A stretch of 64,000 nt of DNA from positions 10,062,001 to 10,126,000 of the forward strand of contig BSBN01001807.1 of the NCBI GenBank assembly GCA_027924645.1. The letters run 5' to 3'. The DNA is from Cunninghamia lanceolata. Lineage: Eukaryota; Streptophyta; Pinopsida; Cupressales; Cupressaceae. The number at the start of each line of letters is the position of its first letter. The first letter of the stretch is position 1. Both the position numbers and the translations under genes were made by a program. Below the pieces are notes generated by a model. It saw only the letters and a list, made by a program, of their open reading frames with translations. It had not been told where the DNA came from and searched no databases. Positions 23,890 through 35,588 of this stretch are shown here, in pieces.

Positions 23890-24500
23890 TAGGAAAACAT
23901 AAAACAACTAAGCACTGGGAACAAGGCCCATGGCCTCCCTGCACCATGTAAATTTATTTGTGCTCACAAGTTTAGTAAGTGAATCTGCAACATTCTCTCG
24001 AGTGTCAACCTTTTTTATCTCAATCTGACCATTAGTAATTATTTCATGAACAAAATGGTATTGAACATCCACATGCTTAGTCCGTGCATGATACGTGGGG
24101 TTCTTGGCCAAATATATTGCACTCTGGCTATCGCAACCAATCTAAATAATCCTGCAATCAAAACTAATACCTGTACACAATCTCTATAACCAAACTACCT
24201 CCTTAGAGACATAAGTAGGAACCATTTACTCTACTTTAGTGGTAGATAAAGTAATGATGGTCTGCCTTCTACTCATCCAACTCATAACTCCTCCAAACAA
24301 AGTAAACGCATAGCCACCAGTGGACCCTCGACTATCCAAGTCAGCTACCCAATCTGCATCAACAAAACCCTATATGTCCAATGTCTTATCCACACTATTA
24401 GTACCAAAATAAACCAAACAATAATCTTGGAAGTACCACGTAAATATCTTAACACCCTCTTTGCATAATTCTAATGTTGTCTACTAGGGTTGGAAATAAA
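23890..24500 (-). pseudogene. Copia RNase H fragment
   Basis: The minus frame ends with AKNPTYHARTKHVDVQYHFV, then the conserved ENVADSLTK block and WCREAMGL, the usual C-terminus of copia polyproteins before the 3' LTR. Upstream parts down to 24500 keep RNase H words broken by stops. It is non-functional. Confidence 0.8.
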
Positions 24501-24539
24501 CCTACTCAAAACTCCCACTACTTGGGCAATATATGGTCT

Positions 24540-24978
24540 AATGAAAACCATTGCATACATCAAACTTCCTACAACACTAGCATATGGCACATCAGACATA
24601 TCCTCTAAATCATCTTAATTCTTAGAATACATATCTAATGAAAGCTTAGTACTAACTAATAAAAGACTTCTAACTGGATTGCAATCTTGCATGCTAAATC
24701 TATGCAAAATAGTATTCACATACTTACTTTGTGATAACCAAAGCTTTATGTTACCTCGATCCCTTTTGATCTCCATTCCCAGAATATACCTGGCTACCCC
24801 TAGATCCTTCATGTCAAATGCACTTGAAAGTTGAGCTTTCAACTCACTGATCATGCCCTTGGTGTTACTAAAAATAACATATCATCCACATACAAGGCAA
24901 TAATCAGAATATGATCATCAATACATCGAATGTATACACAATGATCCTCTTCACTTCTAACAAAGTGCAATTTCAAAA
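24540..24978 (-). pseudogene. Copia reverse transcriptase C-terminal fragment
   Basis: On the minus strand the frame holds ALYVDDMLF, the catalytic YVDD motif of copia RT (about 24880-24905). It is followed by LKAQLSSAFDMKDLGVARYI and LGMEIKRDRGNIKLWLSQSK, the typical region after it. The N-terminal half of RT is missing because of the internal deletion near 24984. Confidence 0.8.
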
Positions 24979-25009
24979 CAAAGTTGCAACAAGGGCATCC
25001 ATCTTTGGA

Positions 25010-25502
25010 TCTTCGAGGTTAGCAGTGATAGCAAGAATGAAATCCCCCTAAGACTCAAGCAAAGAACAAAGAACCATAATAGACCTATCTTCCTCATCTA
25101 TTTTAACATCAATAGAAGCTAACTGACTATATTCAAGTGCTTAACTAAAGAATCACCCTCCTTTATTTTAAGGGAAAATAACTTTCTTGTAAGATATAGT
25201 TTATTTACCAGGCTCTTGGCTTGATAGATTTCACCCAACTGCTTCCATAAAGCACGTGCAATCTTCTCAGCAGACACATTCAACAGGACAGAGTCTGCAA
25301 GACATAACTAGATTGTTCCTCTTGCCTTTTTGTCCAATTTGTCCTACTCATATTGACTGACATCATTGGGTTTCTTTTCTCTTGATACAACAAACCATTG
25401 TTCTCTCTCATAAAGGAGATCCTCCATTTCCAGCTTCCACAACTAATAACCCATTCCATTGAATTTTTTTATGTCTAATCGATATGAAGATGCAACCATG
25501 GC
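25010..25502 (-). pseudogene. Copia Gag remnant
   Basis: From the minus-strand ATG at about 25502 the translation gives MVASSYRLDIKKFNGMGY with LWKLEMEDLL and AKSLVNKLYLTRKLFSLKI. These match the Gag of the nested element (KFNGTNFKLWKLKIEDLL; AKSLVNKLFLKKKLFALKM). Several stops are present. It is fused at 24984 to the end of RT by deletion of everything between. Confidence 0.75.
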
Positions 25503-25557
25503 TTAAAATCAACCAAAACTCCCACTATAGCTCAAAAACCCTCACACTTCCACGCAA

Positions 25558-28029
25558 GACATAAAACTGGCCAAGCTCTAATACCAAATGTTAGAGATGA
25601 AGGTAAACACCTATAGTAGAATGGAAATCTGATTACAACTGTAACTATTAATCTAGTACAAAACCAAAATGGAGATAGTATGAAATCAACACAAAGAAAT
25701 AATGGAACAGAAGATCAAACACATAACACAGTGTTTATGTGGAGAAACCTTTTTAGAAAAAAAACTCCACACAAGAAGAGATGCACTAGTTTGTATTACC
25801 TAGAGTTTACAATACAACACTATCAATCTCCTCTTCAGTCTTCAATCCAGTAGCGCCTGTAATACCCTCAACTCTTTTCATACACAATTGTAATACAATA
25901 TCCTCATAAAGGTGTTATCTTTTAGGACAAGACAAACCAACATAACCTCTACCGTTAGATCTATGAGCTAATGACGAATGGTCCAAATTTATAATGGAAA
26001 TTTATATATAAAACGTGGCTTCCGAGGGCATTGCCCCCGGACTGCCACCGGGGCATGTGACCCTTGGACCCCCTATCACAGGGTCATCCCCTTGGACCTC
26101 GCAAGGGGGGTACACCCCTATAACCCCCCGAATAACATACATATGTCAGGTATTGAGTTCAAACATGCGGCTGAAACAAGATTGCTACTTAGTCAATACT
26201 TATTCCCTTATGGAAATTTACAGACAACATTAGGAGTAATTAATTACATATGATTTACAAGGTTGATAGCACCTTAATCCTAACAGGATTTTGCTATTTA
26301 AGGTTTAGATGTATAAAACATATTCTAGGTCTTAACAGAACCACTATGTGTTCCAATCAAAGCAAACAACAAGGCTATATGTTTGACAATGAAGGAAAGA
26401 AGAATAAGAAATGCTGAAAAAAGATAGATACAGGAATAATTTAAAGAAAATAGATGCAGAGGCAGAAAAGTAACCAAAAGAGGAATCTATCACTGAGAGA
26501 GGGAGCTCACTACCCTAGACAACAACGCACCATGGGGACATATGTGCTAAGCGGTAGCGTCCTAAATGTTGTAAAAATAAAAATCTTCAGGTCTATACAA
26601 ACCCAAGACACCTACACAACACAAGGACAACCAAGAAAAACATCCAACAATCTCCAAGTAACACAAAATACCAAAATAATGTAATTAAGCTATGGATATG
26701 TAATGAAACCAAGAAGAGAAAAAAGGTCAACAAAACCTTTGAGGGATTGAAAAAGTTTTTACTCCAAGAATACCCACAATAGGAGAGAAGAGAGGGGTTG
26801 TGTTACCAAGGAGCTCACCTAGTTAAGCCCCAATTTTGGTAGTTCTACCTCCATGAGCAACAAATCAAAATAAATGATTGAAAACCAAGAAATTTGTGTG
26901 TGCTCCTACCCTATGTGTCTCTAGGAAATTACAGCTGTGATAAATGAAATGCAAACTAAGATAGCTTCTCTGGTCTATAGGGATAAGATACCCAACAACA
27001 ATAGAAATGCAGTTGTCTACACCCAAAGCAAATGTAAGATGGTGGTCTACACCATGCAACATAATAAAATGGTGGTCTACACCAAGCAAATAAAAATAAA
27101 TGCAAAACATATTTAAATAAAAATCATTAAGAAACACAATGGAACAATCTTTATTAGCTTGAATGAAGGAGAGAAAAGTTACAAATTCTCAAGAGCTCAA
27201 ATATGGTGTACAACTTCAAACCCTCGCAAGAGAGGGAGTTCTCAATGAGCACCAAACAAACCCAAAACCTCCAAGAGCCAATGAAGATGATACCCAACCA
27301 CAAGGGAGTGCAAAAATCCGTATAGTTGCACTATGGATATTTGACTTCACCAAGAGTTCCAAAAGTTTCAGAGAGCGAGTATGAAATGTTATAAAAATTT
27401 GAGAATGAAGAATGAATCCATTCAAAATCCAAGAATCCCCACCAAAAGGGAGTCCAATCCCAAAAAATAGCATGTAAGGAGATGTTTAACAGTGGAGGAG
27501 GTGTTACAGGAATTTGACCAATGTCGAGAAATGATTTAACATGTCCCAGAATAGTTCACTGACTATTTCAAATTTGCATGATGCCAACGTGACGTGTGGA
27601 TGTCCATGTTAAGTGCTAGCGTTCAAGTGAATCTACCTTAGAATCTAATGAATCTTCTATGAGCTAGGAGAATCACCAACCATTAAAACAAAATTTGAAT
27701 AAATTGAGAAAAAGAAGCTAGAATGAAACAAAAATAAACCTAGGATATGGAAAGGAGGTGTAAACACCAAAGTGGTTGCCAAATGTAGCATGAAATTGCA
27801 AGGGTATATAATTTTTGATGTTATATTTAGTCCCCACTTTAGTGGGCCTATACAACTACATGAATATGCAAGATAAAGTAAAAGGAAAATAACATAACAC
27901 ATTATACCTATAAAAAGGATACTATAGAGGATGCAGGAGATTCTTCGAGAAGAGTTACGAAGACCCTGGGCTGAGAGCTTGCAAAATCACAGTATTAGAC
28001 AATAAACCTACACAAGAGGCAATGTCAAA

Positions 28030-28079
<50 letters not shown>

Positions 28080-28723
28080 CCTAAAAGAATTAGATAAAAT
28101 ATGGTTTGCCCAAACATCACCGTTTAGTAAGCCATATGATCTAATGCACAACTACTACTATCTAAAACAAACCAAAGCACAACACACACAATAAAAGAAA
28201 AAACAAAGCAAAGGGGCACTTCTAGCACATTACTAGAGCTAGGAACCATGCTAAACTCTTGTGGACCACTAAGACTAACAAACTGTGTTGTTAGGTGACT
28301 CACAACGAGTGCCAAAGGAGTAGTTGAAAAGCATGGTTAGGCCAAGCAAGTGCATCTACTTAGGACCACAAGCTACAAAAATAATGCCAGAGCAAATGCT
28401 GCCAAGAGCGAACCATCTACACGGTGTGTGCACAAAGGTGTAAAGCGGGAAATTGTGCCCCCACCTTAAAATAATTGCATCAAGCATTAGTATGCAATTA
28501 ATTTTAAGGGGAAAAGGGGGAAGAGAGCTTGAAGAAACATATATAAATATATATGTTCTCTAAGCTGCTTCTTGAAAATGAAAAAAAGGGTTGCCCCCAA
28601 AAAGAGACAACAAAGGCAGTGCTATAGGCATGACACTAAGCAACGCTATCAATTGCCACAAAAAACACTAAGGGATATACGTGCTTTGGGGTTAGTATGC
28701 ATAGGAAAGAGTAATGAATAAGG
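25558..28723 (+). repeat. Tandem duplication, unit 1 (3.17 kb)
   Basis: The unit runs from GACATAAAACTGGCC to ...AATGAATAAGG and is followed directly by a second copy starting again with GACATAAAACTGGCC (28724). The units are nearly identical. GACA is shared at the unit start, the junction and the end of unit 2, so the duplication has 4-bp microhomology. Besides the copia PBS and LTR the unit holds 2.4 kb (26286-28723) without a recognisable gene, including short GGTGGTCTACACCA repeats near 27045-27085. Confidence 0.9.
28033..28075 (+). repeat. (AT)n microsatellite in unit 1
   Basis: About 21 AT units. The same site in unit 2 (33886-33909) has about 12. Confidence 0.95.
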
Positions 28724-28754
28724 GACATAAAACTGGCCAAGCTCTAATACCAAA

Positions 28755-29450
28755 TGTTAGAGATGAAGGTAAACACCTATAGTAGAATGGAAATCTGATT
28801 ACAACTGTAACTATTAATCTAGTACAGAACCAAAATGGAGATAGTATGAAATCAACACAAAGAAATAATGGAACAGAAGATCAAACACATAACACAGTGT
28901 TTATGTGGAGAAACCTTTCCAGGAAAAAAACTCCACACAAGAAGAGATGCAATAGTTTGTATTACCTAGAGTTTACAATACAACACTATCAATCTCCTCT
29001 TCAGTCTTCAATCCAGTAGCGCCTGTAATACCCTCAACTCTTTTCATACACAATTGTAATACAATATCCTCATAAAGGTGTTATCTTTTAGGACAAGACA
29101 AACCAACATAACCTCTACCGTTAGATCTATGAGCTAATGACGAATGGTCCAAATTTATAATGGAAATTTATATATAAAATGTGGCTTCCGAGGGCATTGC
29201 CCCCGGACCGCCACCGGGGCATGTGACCCTTGGACCCCCTATCACAGGGTCGTCCCCCTGGACCTCGCAAGGGGGGTACACCCCTATAACCCCCGAATAA
29301 CATACATATGTTAGGTATTGGGATCAAACATGCGGCTGAAACAAGATCGCTACTTAGTCAATACTTATTCCCTTATGGAAATTTACAGACAACATTAGGA
29401 GTAATTAATTACATATGATTTACAAGGTTGATGGCACCTTAATCCTAACA
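28755..29450 (-). mobile_element. Extra copia LTR created by tandem duplication
   Basis: It is a near-identical copy of the 5' LTR at 25589-26285, with the same PBS next to it and the same GGATT flank. It therefore arose by duplication and not by independent insertion. Confidence 0.85.
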
Positions 29451-31701
29451 GGATTTTGCTATTTAAGGTTTAGATGTATAAAACATATTCTAGGTCTTAA
29501 CAGAACCACTATGTGTTCCAATCAAAGCAAACAACAAGGCTATATGTTTGACAATGAAGGAAAGAAGAACAAGAAATGCTAAAAAAAGATAGATACAGGA
29601 ATAATTTAAAGAAAATAGATGCAGAGGCGAAAAAGTAACCAAAAGAGGAACCTATCACTGAGAGAGGGAGCTCACTACCCTAGACAACAGCGCACCATGG
29701 GGACATATGTGCTAAGCGGTAGCGTCCTAAATGTTGTAAAAATAAAAATCTTCAGGTCTATACGAACCCAAGACACCTACACAACACAAGGACAGCCAAG
29801 GAAAACATCCAACAATCTCCAAGTAACACAAAATACCAAAATAATGTAATTAAGCTATGGATATGTAATGAAACCAAGAAGAGAAAAAAGGTCAACAAAA
29901 CCTTCGAGGGATTGAAAAAGTTTTTACTCCAAGAATACCTGTAATAGGAGAGAAGAGAGGGGTTATGTTACCAAGGAGCTCACTTAGTTATGCCCCAATT
30001 TTGGTATTTCTACCTCCATGAGCAACAAATCAAAATAAATGATTGAAAACCAAGAAATTTGTGTGTGCTCCTACCCTATGTGTCTCTAGGAAATTACAGC
30101 TGTGATAAATGAAATGCAAACTAAGATAGCTTCTCTGGTCTATAGGGATAAGATACCCAACAACAATAGAAATGCGGTTGTCTACACCCAAAGAAAATGT
30201 AAGATGGTGGTTTACACCATGCAACATAATAAAATGGTGGTCTACACCAAGCAAATAAAAATAAATGCAAAACATATTTAAATAAAAATCATTAAGAAAC
30301 ACAAAGGAACAATCTTTATTAGCTTGAATGAAGGAGAGAAAGGTTACAAATTCTCAAGAGCTCAAATATGGTGTACAACTTCAAACCCTAGCAAGAGAGG
30401 GAGTTCTCAATGAGCATCAAACAAACCCAAAACCTTCAAGAGCCAATGAAGATGATACCCAACCACAAGGGAGTGTAAAAATCCGTATAGTTGCACTATG
30501 GATATTTGACTTCACCAAGAGTTCCAAAAGTTTCAGAGAGCGAGTATGAAATGCTGTGAAAATTTGAGAATGAAGAATGAATCCATTCAAAATCCAAGAA
30601 TCCCCACCAAAAGGGAGTCCAATCCCAAAAAATAGCATGTAAGGAGATGTTTAACAGTGGAGGAGGTATTACAGGAATTTGACCAGTGTCGAGAAATGAT
30701 TTAACATGTCCTAGAATAGTTCACTGACTATTTCAAATTTGCATGATGCCAACGTGACGTGTGGATGTCCATGTTAAGTGCTAGCATTCAAGTGAATCTA
30801 CCTTAGAATCTAATGAATCTTCTATGAGCTAGGAGAATCACCAACCATTAAAACAAAATTTGAATAAATTGAGAAAAAGAAGCTAGAATGAAACAAACAT
30901 AAACCTAGGATATGGAAAGGAGGTGTAAACACCAAAGTGGTTGCCAAATGTAGCATGAAATTGCAAAGGTATATAATTTTTGATGTTACATTTAGTCCCC
31001 ACTTTAGTGGGCCTGTTAGTGCCTGAATTGACTGGTAGTTTTTTGAGCAATTTTCATTCAGGCACTCTCCCTAAGTATCCAAAAAATGTTCTAAGTAATG
31101 GACCTCCTCAGCAGTTTTCAGATGCATCATCATATTTTCTTGAGGAGGAGGTCATCATCATCATGTTTGTTTCGATGGTGGTCAGCATCATCATGTTCTC
31201 CTTCGACCGGTTTCTCATCGTCATCATCATATTTTACTATCGGGTGATGTTTAGTTTTTATCCTGATCCTGCTGATGAGCTACAGTGCGCCCTGATCTGC
31301 TTGCGAGGGTGATTTTTCAAAGTATCCGGTGATCTTCCATTTATCACCTTGCCCTAACATGATGATGATGTTGCCCCGTTATTCTGAAGGGGTTATTCTT
31401 TGAGTTATTCGACCTGACTTGCTTTTTCCTAAGGGTCGTCATCATCGTCATATTTCCAGTTATCACCGTGTTGCCTGCGGGGGTCATCATATTATCTGCA
31501 TCATGATATTTCGCCGGGGTGATATTTCTATCATCGGGTGATCTTGGTTATGATCATCCTGATGATATTGTTGAAGAGTTCTAAGTGCGACCCGATATTC
31601 ACTGGGGTCATCATATTTTGAACGTCAGGATGATCTTAGTCAATATCATCCTGATGATGTTGTATCACTTCTTGTTCGTTGTTTTGTCATCCTGGTGATG
31701 C

Positions 31702-32289
31702 TGACGTCATCCTTATATCAGGGTGATATATTTAGTTCTCTGCCTATCTGCATCATGATATTTCCGAAGGAGGGGGTGATATTTTCATATCACTCGAGTG
31801 TGTGTTTGTTCCAGCATCATGATGATGCTGAGATGAAGGAGATATCCGCCTGCCGGCTTCGTGCGCTATCTAGTGGGGGTGATCTTTTCGAGCATCATCA
31901 TATTCATCTATCACCCCGATCTTACAGAGGAGCTACAGTGCAACCTGATATTTGCACATCAGGATGATATTTCCAAATATCCGGTTGTCTTCCAAATATC
32001 ATGATGATGACGTCATCAAGGTCCGGGGGGGTCATATTTCTAACACAGATCATCTTGTGGAGATCTCCCGATATTTGCAAACATGATGATGACGTCATCC
32101 GGATATGAGGAGGTGCGCAGTAGGCAGATATGATGATGACGTCAGCAGGATATGATGATGATGTCATCAGGATGTTCATCGGCCAGACTTTTGGTATAAG
32201 CTCAGCAGGAGGATGTTCCTCCGATGGATCCGGTTGTGCGGGTGAAGGCGAATATCATGCAGTTGTATCACGATATGATGATGACGTCA
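31702..32289. promoter_or_regulatory. Cluster of TGACGTCA palindromes (bZIP-type sites) in the LTR
   Basis: Perfect TGACGTCA occurs at 31702-31709, 32008-32015, 32090-32097, 32137-32144 and 32282-32289, with a one-mismatch TGATGTCA at 32159-32166. The last four lie in about 280 bp, within larger ATGATGATGACGTCATC-like palindromes, upstream of the TATA boxes at 32403 and 32768. TGACGTCA is the core bound by TGA/CREB-type bZIP factors. Binding here is inferred. Confidence 0.6.
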
Positions 32290-32767
32290 GGGTGATATTT
32301 CAGGCAACAGGATATCATGCTGCTAGAGGTTGATGATGATGAAGTCTTGTACTAGTGTCGTCAGGAGCAAAAGCACCGACATGATATATGCTCATGACCT
32401 AGTATATAAAGTGTTAATGAGGTTGCTGCGGGGTGCATGTGGGATAATGTTATCCTGCATATTCGAAATATCATGATGATGAATCTCGGCGGGAAGTGGT
32501 TGCGATTAACTGTTAGATGTTCTTCCCGAGGCCGCGGGTTGGTGCGCCATCAATGGCGATTGTTGCAGAGGTATGGGCGATGGCGTGGACGGATGTAGTA
32601 CCTGATTGAAGATCTGAATCCCTAGGCGGAGGCGCAAGGCTCGAAAAATCTTCCTGTCTCCTCCCCTACCTGCTGCATTAATGTGTTTGAGCGCCATTTC
32701 TATGATACTGTATATCTGGCGGGCTTTTTGGTCAACCTGGTAGTTAATGCTGAATACACCCTCCTGC

Positions 32768-32775
32768 TATATAAG
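32768..32775 (+). promoter_or_regulatory. TATA box of the inserted LTR
   Basis: TATATAAG lies in a GC-richer context, downstream of the TGACGTCA cluster. A second candidate TATATAAA is at 32403-32410. Confidence 0.5.
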
Positions 32776-33885
32776 GCAGACGGTGTTATTCATTCAAGGT
32801 TGTGGAAAGTTGTGGATTTTGGCTCTGTAATCCAAAACCAGCTGATCTGGTTGCTCTGTACAGTCTATCTTGTGAGTTTATGTATCTCCTGTTGTACGAC
32901 TTGGCATGAATCCACTGATTTCATGGTTGATCTTATATGAGTAATGCTATCTTAGCATGTGTTGTGTTAATTCTGTCTCCAGTATTGCATGTATTCTTCT
33001 TCTGGATCTGGATATTTGCGTAATGTTTAGATTCTAGAGCATAGAATTCCTATGTTGAATGTCTGATCTTTTAACCTCTGCTCAAGGGGCAGATTAAACT
33101 GTTTTCAGGTTGAACATTGGGAAGGGTATACTGCAGTAGGGATGCCATAAGTAGAGATAACTCAACACTCTTCATTGGGAGATATCTGTAAGGCAGATAT
33201 CATGTGTATCCCCCTGAAATCCAGTTTTAGCTATTCATGCTGATCATTCACAGGTGTATGTCTACCGACTCCAAGCCCTGGATAGGCACCAATCATGCTG
33301 TGTTCTTGTGTTATACACCATGTCCAGCTTTGCATCCAAAATTCAAACTAAAACATTTCATACCTCCACCTGTTAGTTGTAGGAGTAGGATTAGGAACCC
33401 CCTGCATGCTCTCATACCCAACCAGACATCATGTCCAAGAATGTTGCCAGCCTTGTGATCTATCATGCAGATCTTGGTCCATACATGAGAGTATTCTGCC
33501 TGTTGTTGTCAAGTTAGATCCTTCTATCTTTGAGCTAGTCAAGGTTACATCTTGAGTTATAGGGATACCCCCCTTGGTGCGGCAGAACCAGAAGTGAAGG
33601 GGAGGAGCTCACGCAACCTCCTGTATTCAGTTGGCTGAATCTGCCTGTGCATTAGAAGTGGCAAATCCTAATGCTGATTCAGAAGAAAAACCAACAGGGC
33701 CTATGCAACTACATGAATATGTAAGATAAAGTAAAAGGAAAATAACATAACACATTATACCTATAAAAAGGATACTATAGAGGATGCAGGAGATTCTTCG
33801 AGAAGAGGTATGAAGACCCCGGGCTGAGAGCCTGCAAAATCACAGTATTAGACAATAAACCTACACAAGAGGCAATGTCAAAATC

Positions 33886-33909
33886 ATATATATATATATA
33901 TATATATAT
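33886..33909 (+). repeat. (AT)n microsatellite in unit 2
   Basis: About 12 AT units, the shortened counterpart of 28033-28075. Confidence 0.95.
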
Positions 33910-34557
33910 CCTAAAAGAATTAGATAAAATATGGTTTGCCCAAACATCACCGTTTAGTAAGCCATATGATCTAATGCACAACTACTACTATCTAAAACAA
34001 ACCAACACACAACACACACAATAAAAGAAAAAACAAAGCAAAGGGGCACTTCTAGCACATTACGAGAGCTAGGAACCATGCTAAACTCTTGTGGACCACT
34101 AAGACTAACAAACTGTGTTGTTAGGTGACTCACAACGAGTGCCAAAGGAATAGTTGAAAAGCATGGTTAGGCCAAGCAAGTGCATCTACTTAGGACCACA
34201 AGCTACAAAAATAATGCCAGAGCAAATGCTGCCAAGAGCGAACCATCTACACGGTGTGTGCACAAAGGTGTAAAGCGGGAAATTGTGCCCCCACCTTAAA
34301 ATAATTGCATCAAGCATTAGTATGCAATTAATTTTAAGGGGAAAAGGGGGAAGAGAGCTTGAAGAAACATATATAAATATATATGTTCTCTAAGCTGCTT
34401 CTTGAAAATGAAAAAAAGGGTTGTCCCCAAAAAGAGACAACAAAGGTAGTGCTATAGGCATGACACTAAGCAACGCTATCAATTGCCACAAAAAACACTA
34501 AGGGATATACGTGCTTTGGGGTTAGTATGCATAGGAAAGAGTAATGAATAAGGGACA

Positions 34558-35249
34558 ACTCAATGAATCATCATCATTCCCCAAGCACATAGAGTTGTGA
34601 GCACAACGGATGAAGTGTCATAAAAGACAAATAAAAATAAAAATTTTGGGTCAACATGGAAGGAAGCTAAATCTTCCAACACTTTGCATCATCCCTGAAA
34701 TGTCACAATAATCAACAAAAAGATGACATAGAGAAGAAATTAGGGACAAATAGAAGAATAAACAACATAGTTGTTCTTCCGGTATCCACATGCCTACAAG
34801 GGCATTGTGGGTCCTCTAGGTAGAACTAACAACAAAAATACATTCACAAGGGAAACATCACAATCAAACATGCAAACACACAAAAAATAGATGAAATGAA
34901 GTTATTTCCCTTAAGGGTAAGACACCATCAAATCATTATGGTCTCAATCTTGATAAACATAGGGGATGGAGGAAGATCTGACAACGGGACCACAACAAGA
35001 GCAGTACTAGTAGATTCTCTTGGAACCAAGTGCGGAGGATCACTAGCAATTGTCAGTGATCATGTGAAAATTGCAGACAATGAGGAGACATTTGGGACAG
35101 ACTCAATCACCCACTCTCTAGGAGAGGAATCAAGAGAGTCGTTGTCACTGTCAACATTGTAGACACCAGAAAATGACCATGCGTCCACCATCATTTTTGG
35201 TATAATCCTAACATTACTTTCATCCTAACACATCCCCCTTAACCACTTA
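34558..35249. other. Unclassified spacer
   Basis: An 88-codon frame at 34896-35162 has no recognisable motif. Otherwise I see nothing that identifies this stretch. Confidence 0.3.
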
Positions 35250-35588
35250 AATTAATTAAATAAATTTATATTTATTTAATTAATTAATTTTATCCATTTC
35301 CCTATCTTTTGGATTAATTAAATAAATTTATTTTATTTATTTAAATAACCCTTGAGCCCCCTTTTCATCTAAATTAACTAAATAAATTCTATTTATTTAT
35401 TTAATTAACTAATGTTTAATATCCGTCACCTAAAATTAATTAAATAAATTTCACTTTATTTAATTAATTCATCCCACTAACTTTCCTACAACCATTATTA
35501 ATTAAATAAATCCCATTTAATTAATCTTAAACCCTATTTAACCCCTATCCAACAATTAATTAAATAATTCTTATTATTTAATTAATTG
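35250..35588. repeat. Array of six AT-rich palindromes at 60-bp spacing
   Basis: Each unit is an inverted repeat of the type ATTAATTAAATAAA...TTTATTTAATTAAT with a 4-9 base loop. The units lie at about 35250-35285 (perfect 16-bp arms), 35313-35345, 35371-35410, 35433-35469 (14-bp arms), 35497-35525 and 35553-35588 (15-bp arms). Centres are 60-62 bp apart. The spacers between palindromes are pyrimidine-rich and differ from each other. It lies upstream of a TATA-like TTTAAATA near 35899. Confidence 0.85.

Larger units (their letters stand above)
12843..24984 (+). repeat. Segmental duplication, copy A
   Basis: From AAAGAGTAGTTGTTAGGATAG onward this segment aligns in the same order and orientation with 40457-57505. 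My count over the first 130 aligned bases gives about 6 differences. Shared contents are a decayed ORF, a microsatellite site, three retroposons, a Helitron remnant, an AT minisatellite and a minus-strand copia element. Copy A has about 1.42 kb of Helitron sequence (about 19320-20745) that copy B lacks. Copy B has a 6.26-kb nested copia that copy A lacks. Alignment stops at the internal deletion of the copia element in copy A near 24984. Confidence 0.9.
23185..26285 (-). mobile_element. Ty1/copia element, internally deleted (copy A)
   Basis: The element lies on the minus strand. The 3' LTR is 23185-23852 (plus-strand ends TGTTAGAGATGAAGG...ATACTAACA) and the 5' LTR is 25589-26285 (TGTTAGAGATGAAGG...ATCCTAACA). 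The PBS on the minus strand is TTTGGTATTAGAGCTTGGCC, adjoining 25589. The polypurine tract (minus GTCAAGTGGGAAAA) adjoins 23852. Internal order on the minus strand is gag, then a deletion, then the end of RT and RNase H; protease and integrase are missing. The 5-bp flanks are AAATT and GGATT, which differ by two transitions and could be a decayed TSD. The same element is in copy B. Confidence 0.85.
31014..33696 (+). mobile_element. Probable solo LTR of 2.68 kb, TSD GGGCC
   Basis: The insert has ends TGTTAGTGCCTG...AAACCAACA and a perfect 5-bp TSD, GGGCC at 31009-31013 and 33697-33701. Unit 1 of the tandem duplication keeps the empty site (GTGGGCCTATACAAC). It contains two TATA-like boxes (32403-32410 and 32768-32775). 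No gag, pol, PBS or internal LTR boundary was found, so a solo LTR is most likely. A short non-autonomous element is the alternative. Base composition is richer in G and C than the surroundings, with many GATGATGATG/CATCATCATC runs. Orientation is inferred from the TATA boxes. Confidence 0.75.
28724..34557 (+). repeat. Tandem duplication, unit 2, interrupted by an LTR insertion
   Basis: It repeats unit 1 with few differences. After 31013 it is interrupted by a 2683-bp insertion and resumes at 33702. It ends at GGGACA before unrelated ACTCAATGAATC. Confidence 0.9.

Noticed and set aside
26865..27137. 90-codon minus frame duplicated at 30030-30302
   Set aside because: The duplication merely reflects the tandem unit. 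The frame arises from AT-rich DNA with short GGTGGTCTACACCA repeats.
34896..35162. 88-codon plus-strand frame as a gene
   Set aside because: No start context, motif, neighbour or second copy supports it.
35250..35588. CRISPR-like array
   Set aside because: Regular repeats and variable spacers look similar at first. But the repeats are AT-only palindromes of varying length, the setting is a plant-type genome full of LTR elements, and no cas gene is present.
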